Assembly: GCA_903842575.1 (NCBI GenBank)
Contig: CAIMMM010000006.1
Span: 137,456 to 201,455, forward strand
DNA from: an uncultured Bacteroidota bacterium
GTDB lineage: Bacteria; Bacteroidota; Bacteroidia; Flavobacteriales; Flavobacteriaceae
Direction: 5' to 3'
Length of the DNA stretch: 64,000 nt
The notes beneath the pieces were generated by a model, which saw only the letters and a list, made by a program, of their open reading frames with translations, ran no database searches and had not been told where the DNA came from. Position numbers and translations under genes: made by a program. Shown here one piece after another: positions 51,554 through 62,262 of the stretch (positions within the stretch are counted from its first letter, which is position 1; each line of letters begins with the position of its first letter).

Positions 51554-52366
51554 TTAGATTTTTGTGATGACCAGTTCCACTCTTCTGTCATACTCTGTTC
51601 CTTTTCCTAGCGGAACAGTGTTTCCATAGCCTTTAAAAGTCATTCTGGTTTTTTGAATTTTCTTAAAAAACAGATACTTGTATACCGATTGGGCTCTATT
51701 GATTGAAAGCTGTCGTTTTTTAGTTTCCATATCAATGGCTTCTTTTTGATATGGCGGGGTACAACATACATGACCTTGAACTTCAAACTCTAGTGTTTTA
51801 TATTTTAATAAAAGCTTGGCAATTTTATCTAAAGCAGTCTTTGTTTTGAATGTAAGTTTGCTGCTCCCTCTTTCAAACAAAACATTGTCTAGATACACAT
51901 GGTCGCCCACAACAGCATTTTTTGGGATAGTATTGTACATGCCGGGAATTACAATTTTAGGTAATTCTTTTAAATTTAAAACCACATCTACACGACGGTT
52001 TTTAGAACGTTTTTCGGGGAGATTTTCAACAATATCATCATCAATTAATATTCGACCTTTTCCTTCGATAGTTACAATTATTTTGCTTTTTATACCATTT
52101 TCAATGAATTTGTTTTGAATAGCAGCAGCCCGATTTGCAGAAAGTTTATAATTATAGGCTTCTTTACCAATGTCATCTGTGTAGCCAAAAATTTGAATGG
52201 ATTCAATTCTTGTGGAGTCTGTTTTTTTTATAAAATCAACAACTTCCCCCGCTTGTTTTTCGTTTAAAATGGATTTATCAAAGTCAAAATATACCGAATA
52301 CACTACTTCTTCTTGAGCTTGTAGAAGTCCGATAAACAATAAAGGCAGATATTTTAAGAAGCGCAT
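51554..52366 (-). CDS. OmpA family protein
   Basis: YFDFDKSILNEKQ; two OmpA-like repeats; FKGYGNTVPLGKGTEYDRRVELVI. Confidence 0.9.
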   Translation of the reverse strand: MRFLKYLPLLFIGLLQAQEEVVYSVYFDFDKSILNEKQAGEVVDFIKKTDSTRIESIQIFGYTDDIGKEAYNYKLSANRAAAIQNKFIENGIKSKIIVTIEGKGRILIDDDIVENLPEKRSKNRRVDVVLNLKELPKIVIPGMYNTIPKNAVVGDHVYLDNVLFERGSSKLTFKTKTALDKIAKLLLKYKTLEFEVQGHVCCTPPYQKEAIDMETKKRQLSINRAQSVYKYLFFKKIQKTRMTFKGYGNTVPLGKGTEYDRRVELVITKI

Positions 52367-52367
52367 A

Positions 52368-54005
52368 TTAGATTTTTAAAATTTTATTGTATTCGGTTGA
52401 ATTGGTTAAAAGCGTAGTGGCTTTTTTAATTTCAAAATTGTTTTTAATGTAATATTGATACAATCCTTCTTTATATTGATAACGTTTGATAATCTCATCT
52501 AGTATCAAATTCTTGATTTCCTTTTGATTTTTGTCGATTAAAGTTTCTTCGCTTTTTTGTAAAGCAGTCATTAATTGTTGGTATTCCGTTGCTATTGTTG
52601 CTTCAATTTTTTCTTTTTTAGCTTTTTCTAATGTGTTCTTCAAAGCGACCTCTGTTTCGGTATCAAAACTAATTTTTTCCTTTTTCAAAAAGGTTTTAAA
52701 ATCAGCTAAATCGGCATCGGTTAAAGTTGGAATTTTGTCGCCAAGTGCTGGATTTTTATAATAGTATTGGGTTACGTAATTAAAAATTCCATCATTTTTT
52801 TGTAATGCTTCAGCAATGGAACTTAATTTGGTTTCTTCTATTTGAACATCTGGTAAAATCCCACCACCATCATAAACTGTTCTCCCTTTCTTTGTTTTGA
52901 ATGCATTATAATTTTTTTCTTCAGTACGAATGGCTTTACCACTTTTATCTTTATGGGAATAATCCAAAGCCTGAATACATCTTCCAGAAGGTGTGTAATA
53001 TCTGGAAATGGTCACTTTTACCTGAGTCCCATAGGTCATATCAATGGGTCTTTGCACCAATCCTTTTCCAAAACTTCTAGCGCCAACAATAACCGCTCTA
53101 TCCAAATCTTGCAAAGCTCCTGAAACAATTTCCGAAGCCGAAGCACTCTTCCCATCTACAATTACTACTAAAGGGATTTCAGTATCAACGGGTTCCTTTG
53201 TAGTTTTGTAGGTGATATTATATTTTTCGTTTTTTGATTTTGTGTTTACAATGACTTCATCTTTTGATACAAAAAGATTGCATATATTCACAGCTTCGTT
53301 TAGTAATCCGCCGGGATTCCCTCTTAAATCTAAAACTATTTTGGTTGCGCCATCAGCTTTTAAGCTCTCTAAGGCTTCTTTGGTTTCCTGAGATGCTTTT
53401 CTGTTGAACTGTGTTAAAACAATATAGCCCGTAGTTTCATCAATTTTACCAAAGAAAGGAACCGCTTTAATTTCAACTTCATCCAAAACCAATTGTGTGG
53501 TCATTGGCTTCCCTTGTCGTAAATATTTAATGGCTACTTTGGTATTTTTTGCACCTTTTAAAAGTTGGGAAGCGTCCTCTTTAAAATCAGCTAAAAGCAC
53601 ATCGCCAATTTGTATAATTTCATCGCCGGCTTTAAGGCCGGCTTTGTCGGCGGGGAAGTTTTTATAAGGTTCTTTGATAATCACTTTGTCATCTTTTCGA
53701 GTTATCAAAGCACCAATACCAGTATATTCCCCCGTGTTGTTGATTTTAAATTTAACAACGTCTTGTTCATTAAAGTAATTGGTGTATGGATCCAAATCGG
53801 CCAACATGCTTTTGATGGCTTTGTCCATCATTTCAGCAGGATTGGTCTGATCAACATAGTTTTGATTAACGGTTTTGAATAATGTTGTGAAGATTTCTAT
53901 TTGTTTGGCAATTTCAAAAAAATCATCTTTAAAACTAGCCCCAACTAATAAAAAGCCACTTAGAATGACAGGAATAAAATATCTTTTTTTAATTTTCGAA
54001 AACAT
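52368..54005 (-). CDS. S41 family C-terminal processing peptidase
   Basis: PDZ domain, VIVDGKSASASEIVSGALQDLDRAVIVGARSFGKGLVQ. Confidence 0.95.
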   Translation of the reverse strand: MFSKIKKRYFIPVILSGFLLVGASFKDDFFEIAKQIEIFTTLFKTVNQNYVDQTNPAEMMDKAIKSMLADLDPYTNYFNEQDVVKFKINNTGEYTGIGALITRKDDKVIIKEPYKNFPADKAGLKAGDEIIQIGDVLLADFKEDASQLLKGAKNTKVAIKYLRQGKPMTTQLVLDEVEIKAVPFFGKIDETTGYIVLTQFNRKASQETKEALESLKADGATKIVLDLRGNPGGLLNEAVNICNLFVSKDEVIVNTKSKNEKYNITYKTTKEPVDTEIPLVVIVDGKSASASEIVSGALQDLDRAVIVGARSFGKGLVQRPIDMTYGTQVKVTISRYYTPSGRCIQALDYSHKDKSGKAIRTEEKNYNAFKTKKGRTVYDGGGILPDVQIEETKLSSIAEALQKNDGIFNYVTQYYYKNPALGDKIPTLTDADLADFKTFLKKEKISFDTETEVALKNTLEKAKKEKIEATIATEYQQLMTALQKSEETLIDKNQKEIKNLILDEIIKRYQYKEGLYQYYIKNNFEIKKATTLLTNSTEYNKILKI

Positions 54006-54123
54006 AGTTGTTGCTTTTTCTTTTGGATAAAATTAAGGGAACGAATATAGTAAATAACTTCAAATATAGTTTATTGATGTTGCTGCAAAATATTTTTCGT
54101 CAATTTATTAAATCAAAGAAGCG

Positions 54124-54525
54124 CTATTGATTTTCATTTCCAGCGTTCTGTAAATTCAGAAATTTTTCGAACAATTTTATTGTTTTTTCATTAATTTCTT
54201 GATAAGACAAATGCTCTTTGGTTTGATAAAAGAACATGAAGGCATATTTTTCTTTTAGATTATCTATAAGCAAGTGCTTATTCAAACGATAGCATTCTCT
54301 TAAAACACGTTTGAAATAGTTTCTGTCAACAGCTTTTTTGAAATATTTTTTTGAAACAGAAACGCCCATTTTTAAACGCCCATCTTCTTCAAAATCAGTT
54401 GTGACAAATACCAACCGCAAAGGATATTTACTTACCGATTTGCCTTCCGAAAAAAGTAAATCGATAGTTTTTTTGCTTTTAAGTTTTTCTGCTTTTGGAT
54501 ATTTGAAACCGTTCGTTTCCATCAA
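54124..54525 (-). CDS. rnpA: Ribonuclease P protein component
   Basis: KKTIDLLFSEGKSVSKYPLRLVFV...KMGVSVSKKYFKKAVDRNYFKRVLRECYRLNK. Confidence 0.93.
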   Translation of the reverse strand: MMETNGFKYPKAEKLKSKKTIDLLFSEGKSVSKYPLRLVFVTTDFEEDGRLKMGVSVSKKYFKKAVDRNYFKRVLRECYRLNKHLLIDNLKEKYAFMFFYQTKEHLSYQEINEKTIKLFEKFLNLQNAGNENQ

Positions 54526-54528
54526 AAA

Positions 54529-54942
54529 TTATTCAATATTATAAATATTATATACCATTCTCACATCGTTATAATTGATATAAAACTGCATACGGTTGTT
54601 TTGATTTTTTCGAGTTACAATCAAAATAGTACAAGGCCCGCCCTCATTATCTTCACATTCAAATGTGATTGTGTCGTCATACTCTGTAGAAATTTTTTGG
54701 CCATAACTAATAATATTGAATAGCTGTAACTCAATTGAATTAACTATGATCCTATTTTTGGCGCCATCAAGAGTAATAATAAGTTCGGCTTTTCCAAATT
54801 CGGACCAATCCCCCCATTTCCCTAAGTCATTTTTTTTCATCACACTCAAACTACTGGTTTTAAACCGATAGACTTGTGAAGAAGCTTGTTGTACTCCAAA
54901 ACTTAAAAAGAGACAAATAAAAAGAGATTGCAATAGTTTCAT
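54529..54942 (-). CDS. Secreted hypothetical protein
   Basis: 137 aa with signal peptide. Confidence 0.6.
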   Translation of the reverse strand: MKLLQSLFICLFLSFGVQQASSQVYRFKTSSLSVMKKNDLGKWGDWSEFGKAELIITLDGAKNRIIVNSIELQLFNIISYGQKISTEYDDTITFECEDNEGGPCTILIVTRKNQNNRMQFYINYNDVRMVYNIYNIE

Positions 54943-55022
54943 TTTTTCGAAATTTAATCGATGGTAAAATTACAAATTCTATTTCATAAAAAAACGTCAA
55001 AAAAACCGAGGTCTTTTTCGGG

Positions 55023-56903
55023 TTATTTATTTTCAAAAAAATTATTATCCTTCTTCACATCAGCCATTAAACCACTTGGATCGAGGACTATATTTTTGAT
55101 GGTATTTTTTGGTTTTTGAATTTCGAAGATGTAGGTTGCTTGTGCCCAAGCCCAATCGTTCAAAACGGTTCTTTTAATTTCCTTTGTTGGGTTTTCTTTT
55201 TCAAAACTCATCATGCGCAATGGAATGTAAAAACTTTCTTTTGATCCATCGATATATTCCACTAAAACATCCATTGGCATTGGCGTTCTTCCAATTCTTT
55301 CAAGTGTTATTTTGGTTGACCCTTCTTTTTCGGCAACTTCCTTAATTCCATAATCAATAGTGTTGGTAGTTTGGGTCCAATCCGTCAAATACCAATCTAA
55401 ATTTCCTCCAGAAATACGTTCAGCGGTGCGTTTAATATCATTTGGAGTTGGATGTTTAAATTTAAAATCCGAATAATAACGCTTTAATGTTTTCATGACA
55501 TTTTCTTTTCCAATGAGATATTGCAATTGTGCCAAGAACACCTCCCCTTTACGATAGGAAGCGGTACTATAAGCTTTATTTGTATCATAACGATCACTAT
55601 GTGTAGAAAGAGGTTGTTCTTTTCCTGAATCTACCATTGCAAAATAGGCGTCATAACCAACTTTATAAGGGTTTTCAAGATGCGCCTGGTTTAATTCATT
55701 CACCCCATAATGCTCCAAAAAGGAAGCAAAACCTTCATCCATCCATGGGTGTTTACTTTCATTGGAACCTAAGACATGTTGAAACCAAGAATGCGCCATT
55801 TCGTGTGAGATTACTTTATTTACCATCCCTTCGGCAGTGCCTTCCCCTAACATCAGCGTACACATGGCATATTCCATACCGCCATCACCACCTTGAATTA
55901 TGGAATATTGATCGTAGGGATATTTGCCAACCGTTTTGTTATAAAGCTGCATTAATTGAACGGTTTTTTGTTGTATTTTTTTCCAATTGTCAATAATTTT
56001 AGGGTTGTTTTTATACAAAAAATGTAACGTGGCGCCGTCTGGAACTTGCACCACATCGTGCAAATAATCTTTATCGGCAGCCCAGGTAAAATCGTGAACA
56101 TTTGGTGCATAAAAATGCCAGGTTAGTGTTTTGGAGTCTAATTTTTTTTTGACTTTAACCCCTTTTTTTTCATATCCAAAACCAATTTCATTAGCATTTT
56201 GTAAATAACCTGTTCCACCAATAATATAGTCTTTATCGATAGTTATTTGGACATCAAAATTACCCCAAACACTATAAAATTCCCTAGCAATATAAGGATC
56301 GGCATGCCAGCCTTCAAAATCAAACTCTGCTATTTTTGGGTACCATTGTCCCATTGAAAGCGCAATGCCCTCTTTGTTATTTCGACCAGACCGCCTAATT
56401 TGAACTGGAACCTGACCGTCAAAATCTAAAGTAAAAGTAGTTTTTGAATTAGGTAAAAGTGGTTTTGCCAAAATTACTTCAAGTATTGTTCCTACCTCTT
56501 TTGATTTTGCCGAAATACCATCCTGCTTGAAGTTGGTTATTTTTAAATACCCAATCTCGTTAGGAAGTAATTTGGCAATCCGACTTTCTTTAGTCTCCGT
56601 TTCATCTGGATTTTTTATTTTAGTAACAAAACGGGCGTCTGGATCCGGAATATTCTGAATTCGTGCATCCATTTCACTACCCGGTTGAAAAGCATTGTTA
56701 TATAAATGATAGAAAACACGACGCAAAGTGTCCGATGAATTATTGGTATAGACTAATTTTTGTTTGCCTTGGTACTGATAGTTATTTACATCCATTACAA
56801 CATCCATTTTGTAATCCACTTTTTGTTGCCAATAGGTATTGCTTTGCGCAAAAGCAGAAGAAAAACTAAGAATAAATAAACTATGTAAAAAAATTTTTTT
56901 CAT
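55023..56903 (-). CDS. M1 family metallopeptidase
   Basis: VISHEMAHSWFQHVLGSNESKHPWMDEGFASF (HExxH-x18-E); start adjusted. Confidence 0.95.
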   Translation of the reverse strand: MKKIFLHSLFILSFSSAFAQSNTYWQQKVDYKMDVVMDVNNYQYQGKQKLVYTNNSSDTLRRVFYHLYNNAFQPGSEMDARIQNIPDPDARFVTKIKNPDETETKESRIAKLLPNEIGYLKITNFKQDGISAKSKEVGTILEVILAKPLLPNSKTTFTLDFDGQVPVQIRRSGRNNKEGIALSMGQWYPKIAEFDFEGWHADPYIAREFYSVWGNFDVQITIDKDYIIGGTGYLQNANEIGFGYEKKGVKVKKKLDSKTLTWHFYAPNVHDFTWAADKDYLHDVVQVPDGATLHFLYKNNPKIIDNWKKIQQKTVQLMQLYNKTVGKYPYDQYSIIQGGDGGMEYAMCTLMLGEGTAEGMVNKVISHEMAHSWFQHVLGSNESKHPWMDEGFASFLEHYGVNELNQAHLENPYKVGYDAYFAMVDSGKEQPLSTHSDRYDTNKAYSTASYRKGEVFLAQLQYLIGKENVMKTLKRYYSDFKFKHPTPNDIKRTAERISGGNLDWYLTDWTQTTNTIDYGIKEVAEKEGSTKITLERIGRTPMPMDVLVEYIDGSKESFYIPLRMMSFEKENPTKEIKRTVLNDWAWAQATYIFEIQKPKNTIKNIVLDPSGLMADVKKDNNFFENK

Positions 56904-56947
56904 GGAATTCAAAAAATAAAGGAAGTTGTTACCTTACCATCTGATAA

Positions 56948-58546
56948 TTATAATTTAGGGTTTTTTGAAAGTTTTTTTGACATATCTTCTGCCATTTTCA
57001 AAGCGTTATAGGCATCCACAATTTTTCCTGAAACACAGGTTTTATTAAATGGGATTTTTTCCTGTTTTTCTCCCACGGCAACACTTATGTTTATTGCTGT
57101 TCCCGATTTCATTATAATTTCTTTTACTTGCGAAGCTTTCAGATGGGGATAATAGGAACGAATTAAAGCTGCAACACCAGCTGCGTTTGGAGACGCCATT
57201 GATGTTCCCTGCAAATACTTGTATTGTCCTTCGGGGACAGTGGCGTAAATTTTTACTCCAGGAGCAAAAACATCCACGTTTTTAGATCCGTAATTAGAAA
57301 AATCGGCTATAACTCCTTCTCCATATTCATATTCAAGTGCTCCAATAGTCAATACATTATTAGAAATTTCTGTTTTTTTATCCATGGAATCTGTTGGGAA
57401 ACTTGGCTCAACATCCACATTTTTTTCGTCATTTCCGGCAGCAAATACAATTAAAACATCTTTACTGGCAGCGTATTTTATAGCTTCCCAAACCCATGCT
57501 GCATGGCCGGAATAAGCTTTTCCAAAACTTCCATTGATTACTTTTGCGCCATTATCAACTGCATAACGTATGCTCAAAGCAATGTCTTTGTCATATTCAT
57601 CACCTTCAGGCACCGCTCTAATGGCCATAATTTCAACATTGTCAGCAACACCATCACCACCAATCCCATTATTTCTGCCTTGCGCGATAATTCCAGCTAC
57701 GTGCGTTCCGTGAAATGAGTCCCCACGTTCTTTAGAATAAACGATGTTGTTACCATATTTTCTATCGTTGAAATCTTCTGGATTATCACCAACTACTTTT
57801 CTCCCATCAAATTCTTTATTAAGTTTAAAGTTTAAAAGATTGTCCATATTGTCTTTTTGATCTTTTATTCTTTCTTGAAAATTAGGACCGGCTTGAGACA
57901 CAATAGACAGCATTACCCTTTTTGCTTGATTCGTTTCGTTGCTGAAGCCCTGAATTCTTTTTAAATCTTCAACGGTGTAAATGTCCTTTTTTAAATATTC
58001 GCGAACTCTTTTGTCTGCAGCTAATATGAAATTGGTATTCTCTTTTGTGTCTAAATTTTCAGCTATTTTTTTGTTGTAAAGCGCTAATGCATCCTTATAT
58101 TTTTCGGAACCATCATCATCTTTTTTCAATATTCGAACATATTCAAAATTTTCATCATTAGAATCACCTAAGAAATTCCAACCATGAATGTCATCAACAT
58201 AACCATTTTTGTCATCGTCAATTCCGTTCCCTTCAATTTCTTTTTTGTTGGTCCAAATAGAATTTTTTAAATCTTCATGGTCAACATCAACACCAGAATC
58301 TATAACACCAACTATAACCGTTGTTCCCTTTTTTCCTTTTAAAAGTTGCGCGTAGGCTTTGTCCACACTCATTCCAGGAACAGAGTCTTTTTCTAAGTCA
58401 AAATGGCTCCATCGCTGTAATTGAGTTTCAGTTAAGGTAGTTTTTTTTGCCGTAAAATTATTGGTAGTAACTTGTTTTTGAGCATTCAAATTTAGGCCTA
58501 CCAAAAAAGCAACCACAGTAATATAAATATTCTTTAAAATTTTCAT
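56948..58546 (-). CDS. S8 (subtilisin-like) peptidase
   Basis: VIVGVIDSGVDVDHEDLK, DSFHGTHVAGIIAQ, LQGTSMASPNAAGVAAL. Confidence 0.95.
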   Translation of the reverse strand: MKILKNIYITVVAFLVGLNLNAQKQVTTNNFTAKKTTLTETQLQRWSHFDLEKDSVPGMSVDKAYAQLLKGKKGTTVIVGVIDSGVDVDHEDLKNSIWTNKKEIEGNGIDDDKNGYVDDIHGWNFLGDSNDENFEYVRILKKDDDGSEKYKDALALYNKKIAENLDTKENTNFILAADKRVREYLKKDIYTVEDLKRIQGFSNETNQAKRVMLSIVSQAGPNFQERIKDQKDNMDNLLNFKLNKEFDGRKVVGDNPEDFNDRKYGNNIVYSKERGDSFHGTHVAGIIAQGRNNGIGGDGVADNVEIMAIRAVPEGDEYDKDIALSIRYAVDNGAKVINGSFGKAYSGHAAWVWEAIKYAASKDVLIVFAAGNDEKNVDVEPSFPTDSMDKKTEISNNVLTIGALEYEYGEGVIADFSNYGSKNVDVFAPGVKIYATVPEGQYKYLQGTSMASPNAAGVAALIRSYYPHLKASQVKEIIMKSGTAINISVAVGEKQEKIPFNKTCVSGKIVDAYNALKMAEDMSKKLSKNPKL

Positions 58547-58616
58547 TTTATAAATGAATTTGTGATAATTGGCGCAAAAATATATCCTTTTAGAATAGGC
58601 GCATTATGGATTAACA

Positions 58617-59477
58617 CTACATTAAGATATCATCACAGCGAAAAACTTCTTTCAATCGAATACCTTTTTCGGTTTGTTCAACAGTTATAATTTCATTGTG
58701 TGCATCATGTTCCAAGAATAAATAATAATTGTTTTCGGCGGCCGAAGTTAAAAATTTTGCTTTTTCGGGCAAGGTTAAAAGTGGGCGCGTATCATAACCC
58801 ATAACATAGGGCAACGGAATATGTCCAGCTGTTGGAATTAAATCCGCACAAAAAACAATGGTTTTGTTTTGATATTGAATATGCGGAATCATCATTTTCT
58901 CGGTATGACCATCAACGAAGAAAATCCCAAAATCGAGTTCAGAATTGGAAAGGAAATCACCTTCTTCCCTTTTGATGAAATTGAGATGCCCGCTTTCCTG
59001 TATTGGTATAATATTTTCAGAAAGAAAGGATGCTTTTTCACGGGGATTTGGTTTGTTTGCCCATTCCCAATGGTTTTCGTTAGTCCAATATTTAGCATTT
59101 TTGAAAGCAACTTCATAACCTGTTCTGTCGGTATTCCATTGCACACTTCCGCCACAATGGTCAAAATGCAAATGGGTCATAAAAACATCGGTAATATCAT
59201 CACGATGGAAACCTTGTTTTGCCAATGATTTATCCATGGAATGAGTTCCCCACAGCGAATAATATCCAAAAAACTTTTCCGATTGCTTATTTCCCATACC
59301 CGTATCAATTAAAATCAAACGGTTTCCCTCTTCTATCAAAAGACATCTGGCAGCAATATCAATCAAATTATTATTATCGGCTGGATTGGTTTTATTCCAG
59401 ATAGTTTTAGGGACAACGCCAAACATCGCACCACCATCAAGTTTAAAGTTGCCAGATTCTATAGAATATAGTTTCAT
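58617..59477 (-). CDS. MBL fold metallo-hydrolase
   Basis: VFMTHLHFDHCGGSV, FVDGHTEKMMIPHIQ. Confidence 0.93.
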   Translation of the reverse strand: MKLYSIESGNFKLDGGAMFGVVPKTIWNKTNPADNNNLIDIAARCLLIEEGNRLILIDTGMGNKQSEKFFGYYSLWGTHSMDKSLAKQGFHRDDITDVFMTHLHFDHCGGSVQWNTDRTGYEVAFKNAKYWTNENHWEWANKPNPREKASFLSENIIPIQESGHLNFIKREEGDFLSNSELDFGIFFVDGHTEKMMIPHIQYQNKTIVFCADLIPTAGHIPLPYVMGYDTRPLLTLPEKAKFLTSAAENNYYLFLEHDAHNEIITVEQTEKGIRLKEVFRCDDILM

Positions 59478-59607
59478 TTTTATAGGAATATTAAATCGAT
59501 GTCAAAGTTAGGAAATACATTTACTTTTAGTTGAATGAATAGACTTTTTCTATACAATCATCAAACATAAAAATGTTAAGAAGTAGAACAAAAACGTTTA
59601 AAAGTAA

Positions 59608-59615
59608 TATATTTG
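59608..59615 (+). promoter_or_regulatory. Bacteroidota -7 element upstream of the suf operon
   Basis: tatatttg, 29 nt before the IscA/SufA ATG. Confidence 0.5.
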
Positions 59616-59644
59616 CCCTTTATTTAGACAAAATCAAAATAACA

Positions 59645-59974
59645 ATGATCAAAGTTTCAGATACAGCAAAGAAAAAAATCGTTGACATGATGAAAGACGA
59701 TGGTTTTGATGCGGCCAAAGATTATGTTCGAGTGGGCGTAAAAAGTGGGGGTTGCTCGGGATTGTCTTATGAATTAAAGTTTGACAATCAAATAGGGGAA
59801 AACGATAAAATTTTTGAAGATAATGATATAAAAATAGCCGTCGAAAAAAAGAGTTTTCTTTATTTGGCAGGAACCATATTGGAGTTTTCGGGCGGATTGA
59901 ACGGAAAAGGATTTGTATTTAACAATCCAAATGCAAATAGAACTTGTGGTTGTGGAGAATCTTTTTCGCTTTAA
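59645..59974 (+). CDS. sufA: Iron-sulfur cluster assembly protein, HesB/IscA/SufA family
   Basis: MIKVSDTAKKKIVDMM...RVGVKSGGCSGLSYELKFD...ANRTCGCGESFSL; start adjusted. Confidence 0.92.
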   Translation: MIKVSDTAKKKIVDMMKDDGFDAAKDYVRVGVKSGGCSGLSYELKFDNQIGENDKIFEDNDIKIAVEKKSFLYLAGTILEFSGGLNGKGFVFNNPNANRTCGCGESFSL

Positions 59975-59989
59975 AAATAAAAAACTAAA

Positions 59990-61438
59990 ATGTCAAAATA
60001 CACAGAGGACGATTTAAAAATCGAACTAGAAAATAAAGAATACGAATACGGATTTTACACTGATATTGCTTCAGATACTTTTCCTGTCGGGTTAAACGAA
60101 GAAATAGTTCGTGCCATTTCCCTCCGAAAAGAAGAACCACAATGGATGACAGATTGGCGTATAGAAGCTTTTCGTGCTTGGGAACAAATGAAGGAACCAA
60201 CATGGGCAAATGTTCATTATGACAAACCCGATTTTCAAGCCATTTCCTATTATTCTGCTCCGTTAAGCAAAGCAAAATATGAAAGTTTGGATGAAGTTGA
60301 CCCCGAATTATTGGAAACGTTTAAGAAATTAGGGATTTCTATTGATGAGCAAAAAATGCTTTCTGGTGTTGCTATGGATATTGTTGTTGACAGCGTTTCT
60401 GTTGCCACAACTTTCAAAAAAACATTGGGTGAAAAAGGAATTATTTTCTGTTCCATTTCAGAAGCTATTCGGGAATATCCTGAATTAATACAAAAATATT
60501 TAGGTACTGTAGTGCCTCAAAAAGATAATTTTTACGCGGCATTGAACTCCGCTGTTTTCTCAGACGGCAGTTTTTGTTATATCCCAAAAGGCGTTCGTTG
60601 CCCAATGGAATTATCAACGTATTTTCGAATTAATCAAGCTGGAACAGGACAATTTGAAAGAACATTGGTTATTGCAGATGAAGGAAGTTATGTAAGTTAT
60701 TTAGAAGGCTGTACGGCACCAAGTCGCGATGAAAACCAATTACATGCTGCCGTTGTGGAATTAATCGCTTTGGATGATGCCGAAATAAAATATTCAACCG
60801 TTCAAAATTGGTATCCAGGAAATAAGGAAGGCAAAGGGGGCGTTTTTAACTTTGTGACCAAAAGAGGGTTGTGTGAAAAAAACGCAAAAATTTCTTGGAC
60901 ACAAGTGGAAACAGGTTCCGCAGTAACATGGAAATATCCTTCTTGTATTTTAAAAGGTGATAATTCAGTGGGCGAATTTTATTCGATTGCCGTGACCAAT
61001 AATTTCCAACAAGCCGACACAGGAACCAAGATGATCCATTTGGGAAAAAACACCAAATCAACTATAATTTCTAAAGGTATTTCGGCAGGAAAATCACATA
61101 ATAGTTATCGTGGTTTGGTACAAATTAGTCCACGAGCGGATAATGCCAGAAACTTTTCCCAATGTGACTCGTTACTCATGGGAAACAATTGCAGTGCTAA
61201 TACTTTTCCCTATATTGAAAGTAAAAACCCAACTGCTAAAATTGAGCATGAAGCGACAACCAGTAAAATTGGTGAAGACCAAGTTTTTTATTGCAACCAA
61301 AGAGGAATCCCAACCGAAAAAGCCATTGCATTAATCGTCAATGGATTTAGCAAAGAGGTTTTAAACAAGTTACCAATGGAATTTGCGGTTGAAGCACAGA
61401 AATTATTGGAGATTTCCCTTGAGGGAAGCGTTGGATAA
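59990..61438 (+). CDS. sufB: Fe-S cluster assembly protein SufB
   Basis: [50 protein letters not shown]. Confidence 0.97.
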   Translation: MSKYTEDDLKIELENKEYEYGFYTDIASDTFPVGLNEEIVRAISLRKEEPQWMTDWRIEAFRAWEQMKEPTWANVHYDKPDFQAISYYSAPLSKAKYESLDEVDPELLETFKKLGISIDEQKMLSGVAMDIVVDSVSVATTFKKTLGEKGIIFCSISEAIREYPELIQKYLGTVVPQKDNFYAALNSAVFSDGSFCYIPKGVRCPMELSTYFRINQAGTGQFERTLVIADEGSYVSYLEGCTAPSRDENQLHAAVVELIALDDAEIKYSTVQNWYPGNKEGKGGVFNFVTKRGLCEKNAKISWTQVETGSAVTWKYPSCILKGDNSVGEFYSIAVTNNFQQADTGTKMIHLGKNTKSTIISKGISAGKSHNSYRGLVQISPRADNARNFSQCDSLLMGNNCSANTFPYIESKNPTAKIEHEATTSKIGEDQVFYCNQRGIPTEKAIALIVNGFSKEVLNKLPMEFAVEAQKLLEISLEGSVG

Positions 61439-61514
61439 TTATTTCCGCCAATAAAAAAACTTAATGAATCTTAAATACCTTGAAATACCTTAAATGGTTT
61501 AAAATATAAAACTA

Positions 61515-62261
61515 ATGTTAAGCATAAAAAATTTACACGCCTCAATTGGCGAAAAAGAAATCCTAAAAGGGATAAACATACAAGTAAACGCAGGAGAAGT
61601 ACATGCTATTATGGGGCCAAATGGTTCAGGAAAAAGTACGCTTTCAGCGGTAATTGCCGGAAATGAAAATTATGAAGTAACCCACGGCACGGTTGTGCTT
61701 GATGGTGAAGACCTTGCCGATTTGGCTCCGGAGGAAAGAGCCCATAAAGGCATTTTCCTTTCCTTTCAATATCCCGTTGAAATACCAGGGGTTTCGGTGA
61801 CCAACTTTATGAGAACCGCTATCAACGAAACCCGAAAAGCTCAAGGAAAAGAAGAAATGCCCGCCAATGAAATGCTAAAATTCATTCGTGAAAAATCAGA
61901 ATTATTGGAAATTGACAGAAAGTTTTTGTCACGTTCTTTAAATGAAGGATTTTCAGGTGGAGAGAAAAAACGTAATGAGATTTTTCAAATGGCCATGTTA
62001 GAACCTAAATTGGCTATCCTTGACGAAACCGATTCAGGACTAGATATTGATGCCCTTCGTATCGTTGCTAATGGCGTAAATAAATTGAAAAGTAAAGATA
62101 ACGCGGTGATAGTAATTACACATTACCAACGCTTGTTAGATTATATTATTCCTGATTTTGTACACGTTTTACTCGATGGAAAAATAGTAAAAAGCGGCGG
62201 AAAAGAATTGGCCTACGAGCTCGAAGAAAAGGGATACGACTGGATTAAAGCAGAGAATTAA
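61515..62261 (+). CDS. sufC: Fe-S cluster assembly ATPase SufC
   Basis: IMGPNGSGKSTLSAVIAG, FSGGEKKRNEIFQMAMLEPKLAILDETDSGLDIDAL. Confidence 0.97.
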   Translation: MLSIKNLHASIGEKEILKGINIQVNAGEVHAIMGPNGSGKSTLSAVIAGNENYEVTHGTVVLDGEDLADLAPEERAHKGIFLSFQYPVEIPGVSVTNFMRTAINETRKAQGKEEMPANEMLKFIREKSELLEIDRKFLSRSLNEGFSGGEKKRNEIFQMAMLEPKLAILDETDSGLDIDALRIVANGVNKLKSKDNAVIVITHYQRLLDYIIPDFVHVLLDGKIVKSGGKELAYELEEKGYDWIKAEN

Positions 62262-62262
62262 A

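Noticed and set aside
59985-60275. 96-aa minus-strand ORF at the sufB start
   Set aside because: Antisense of sufB; composition not protein-like
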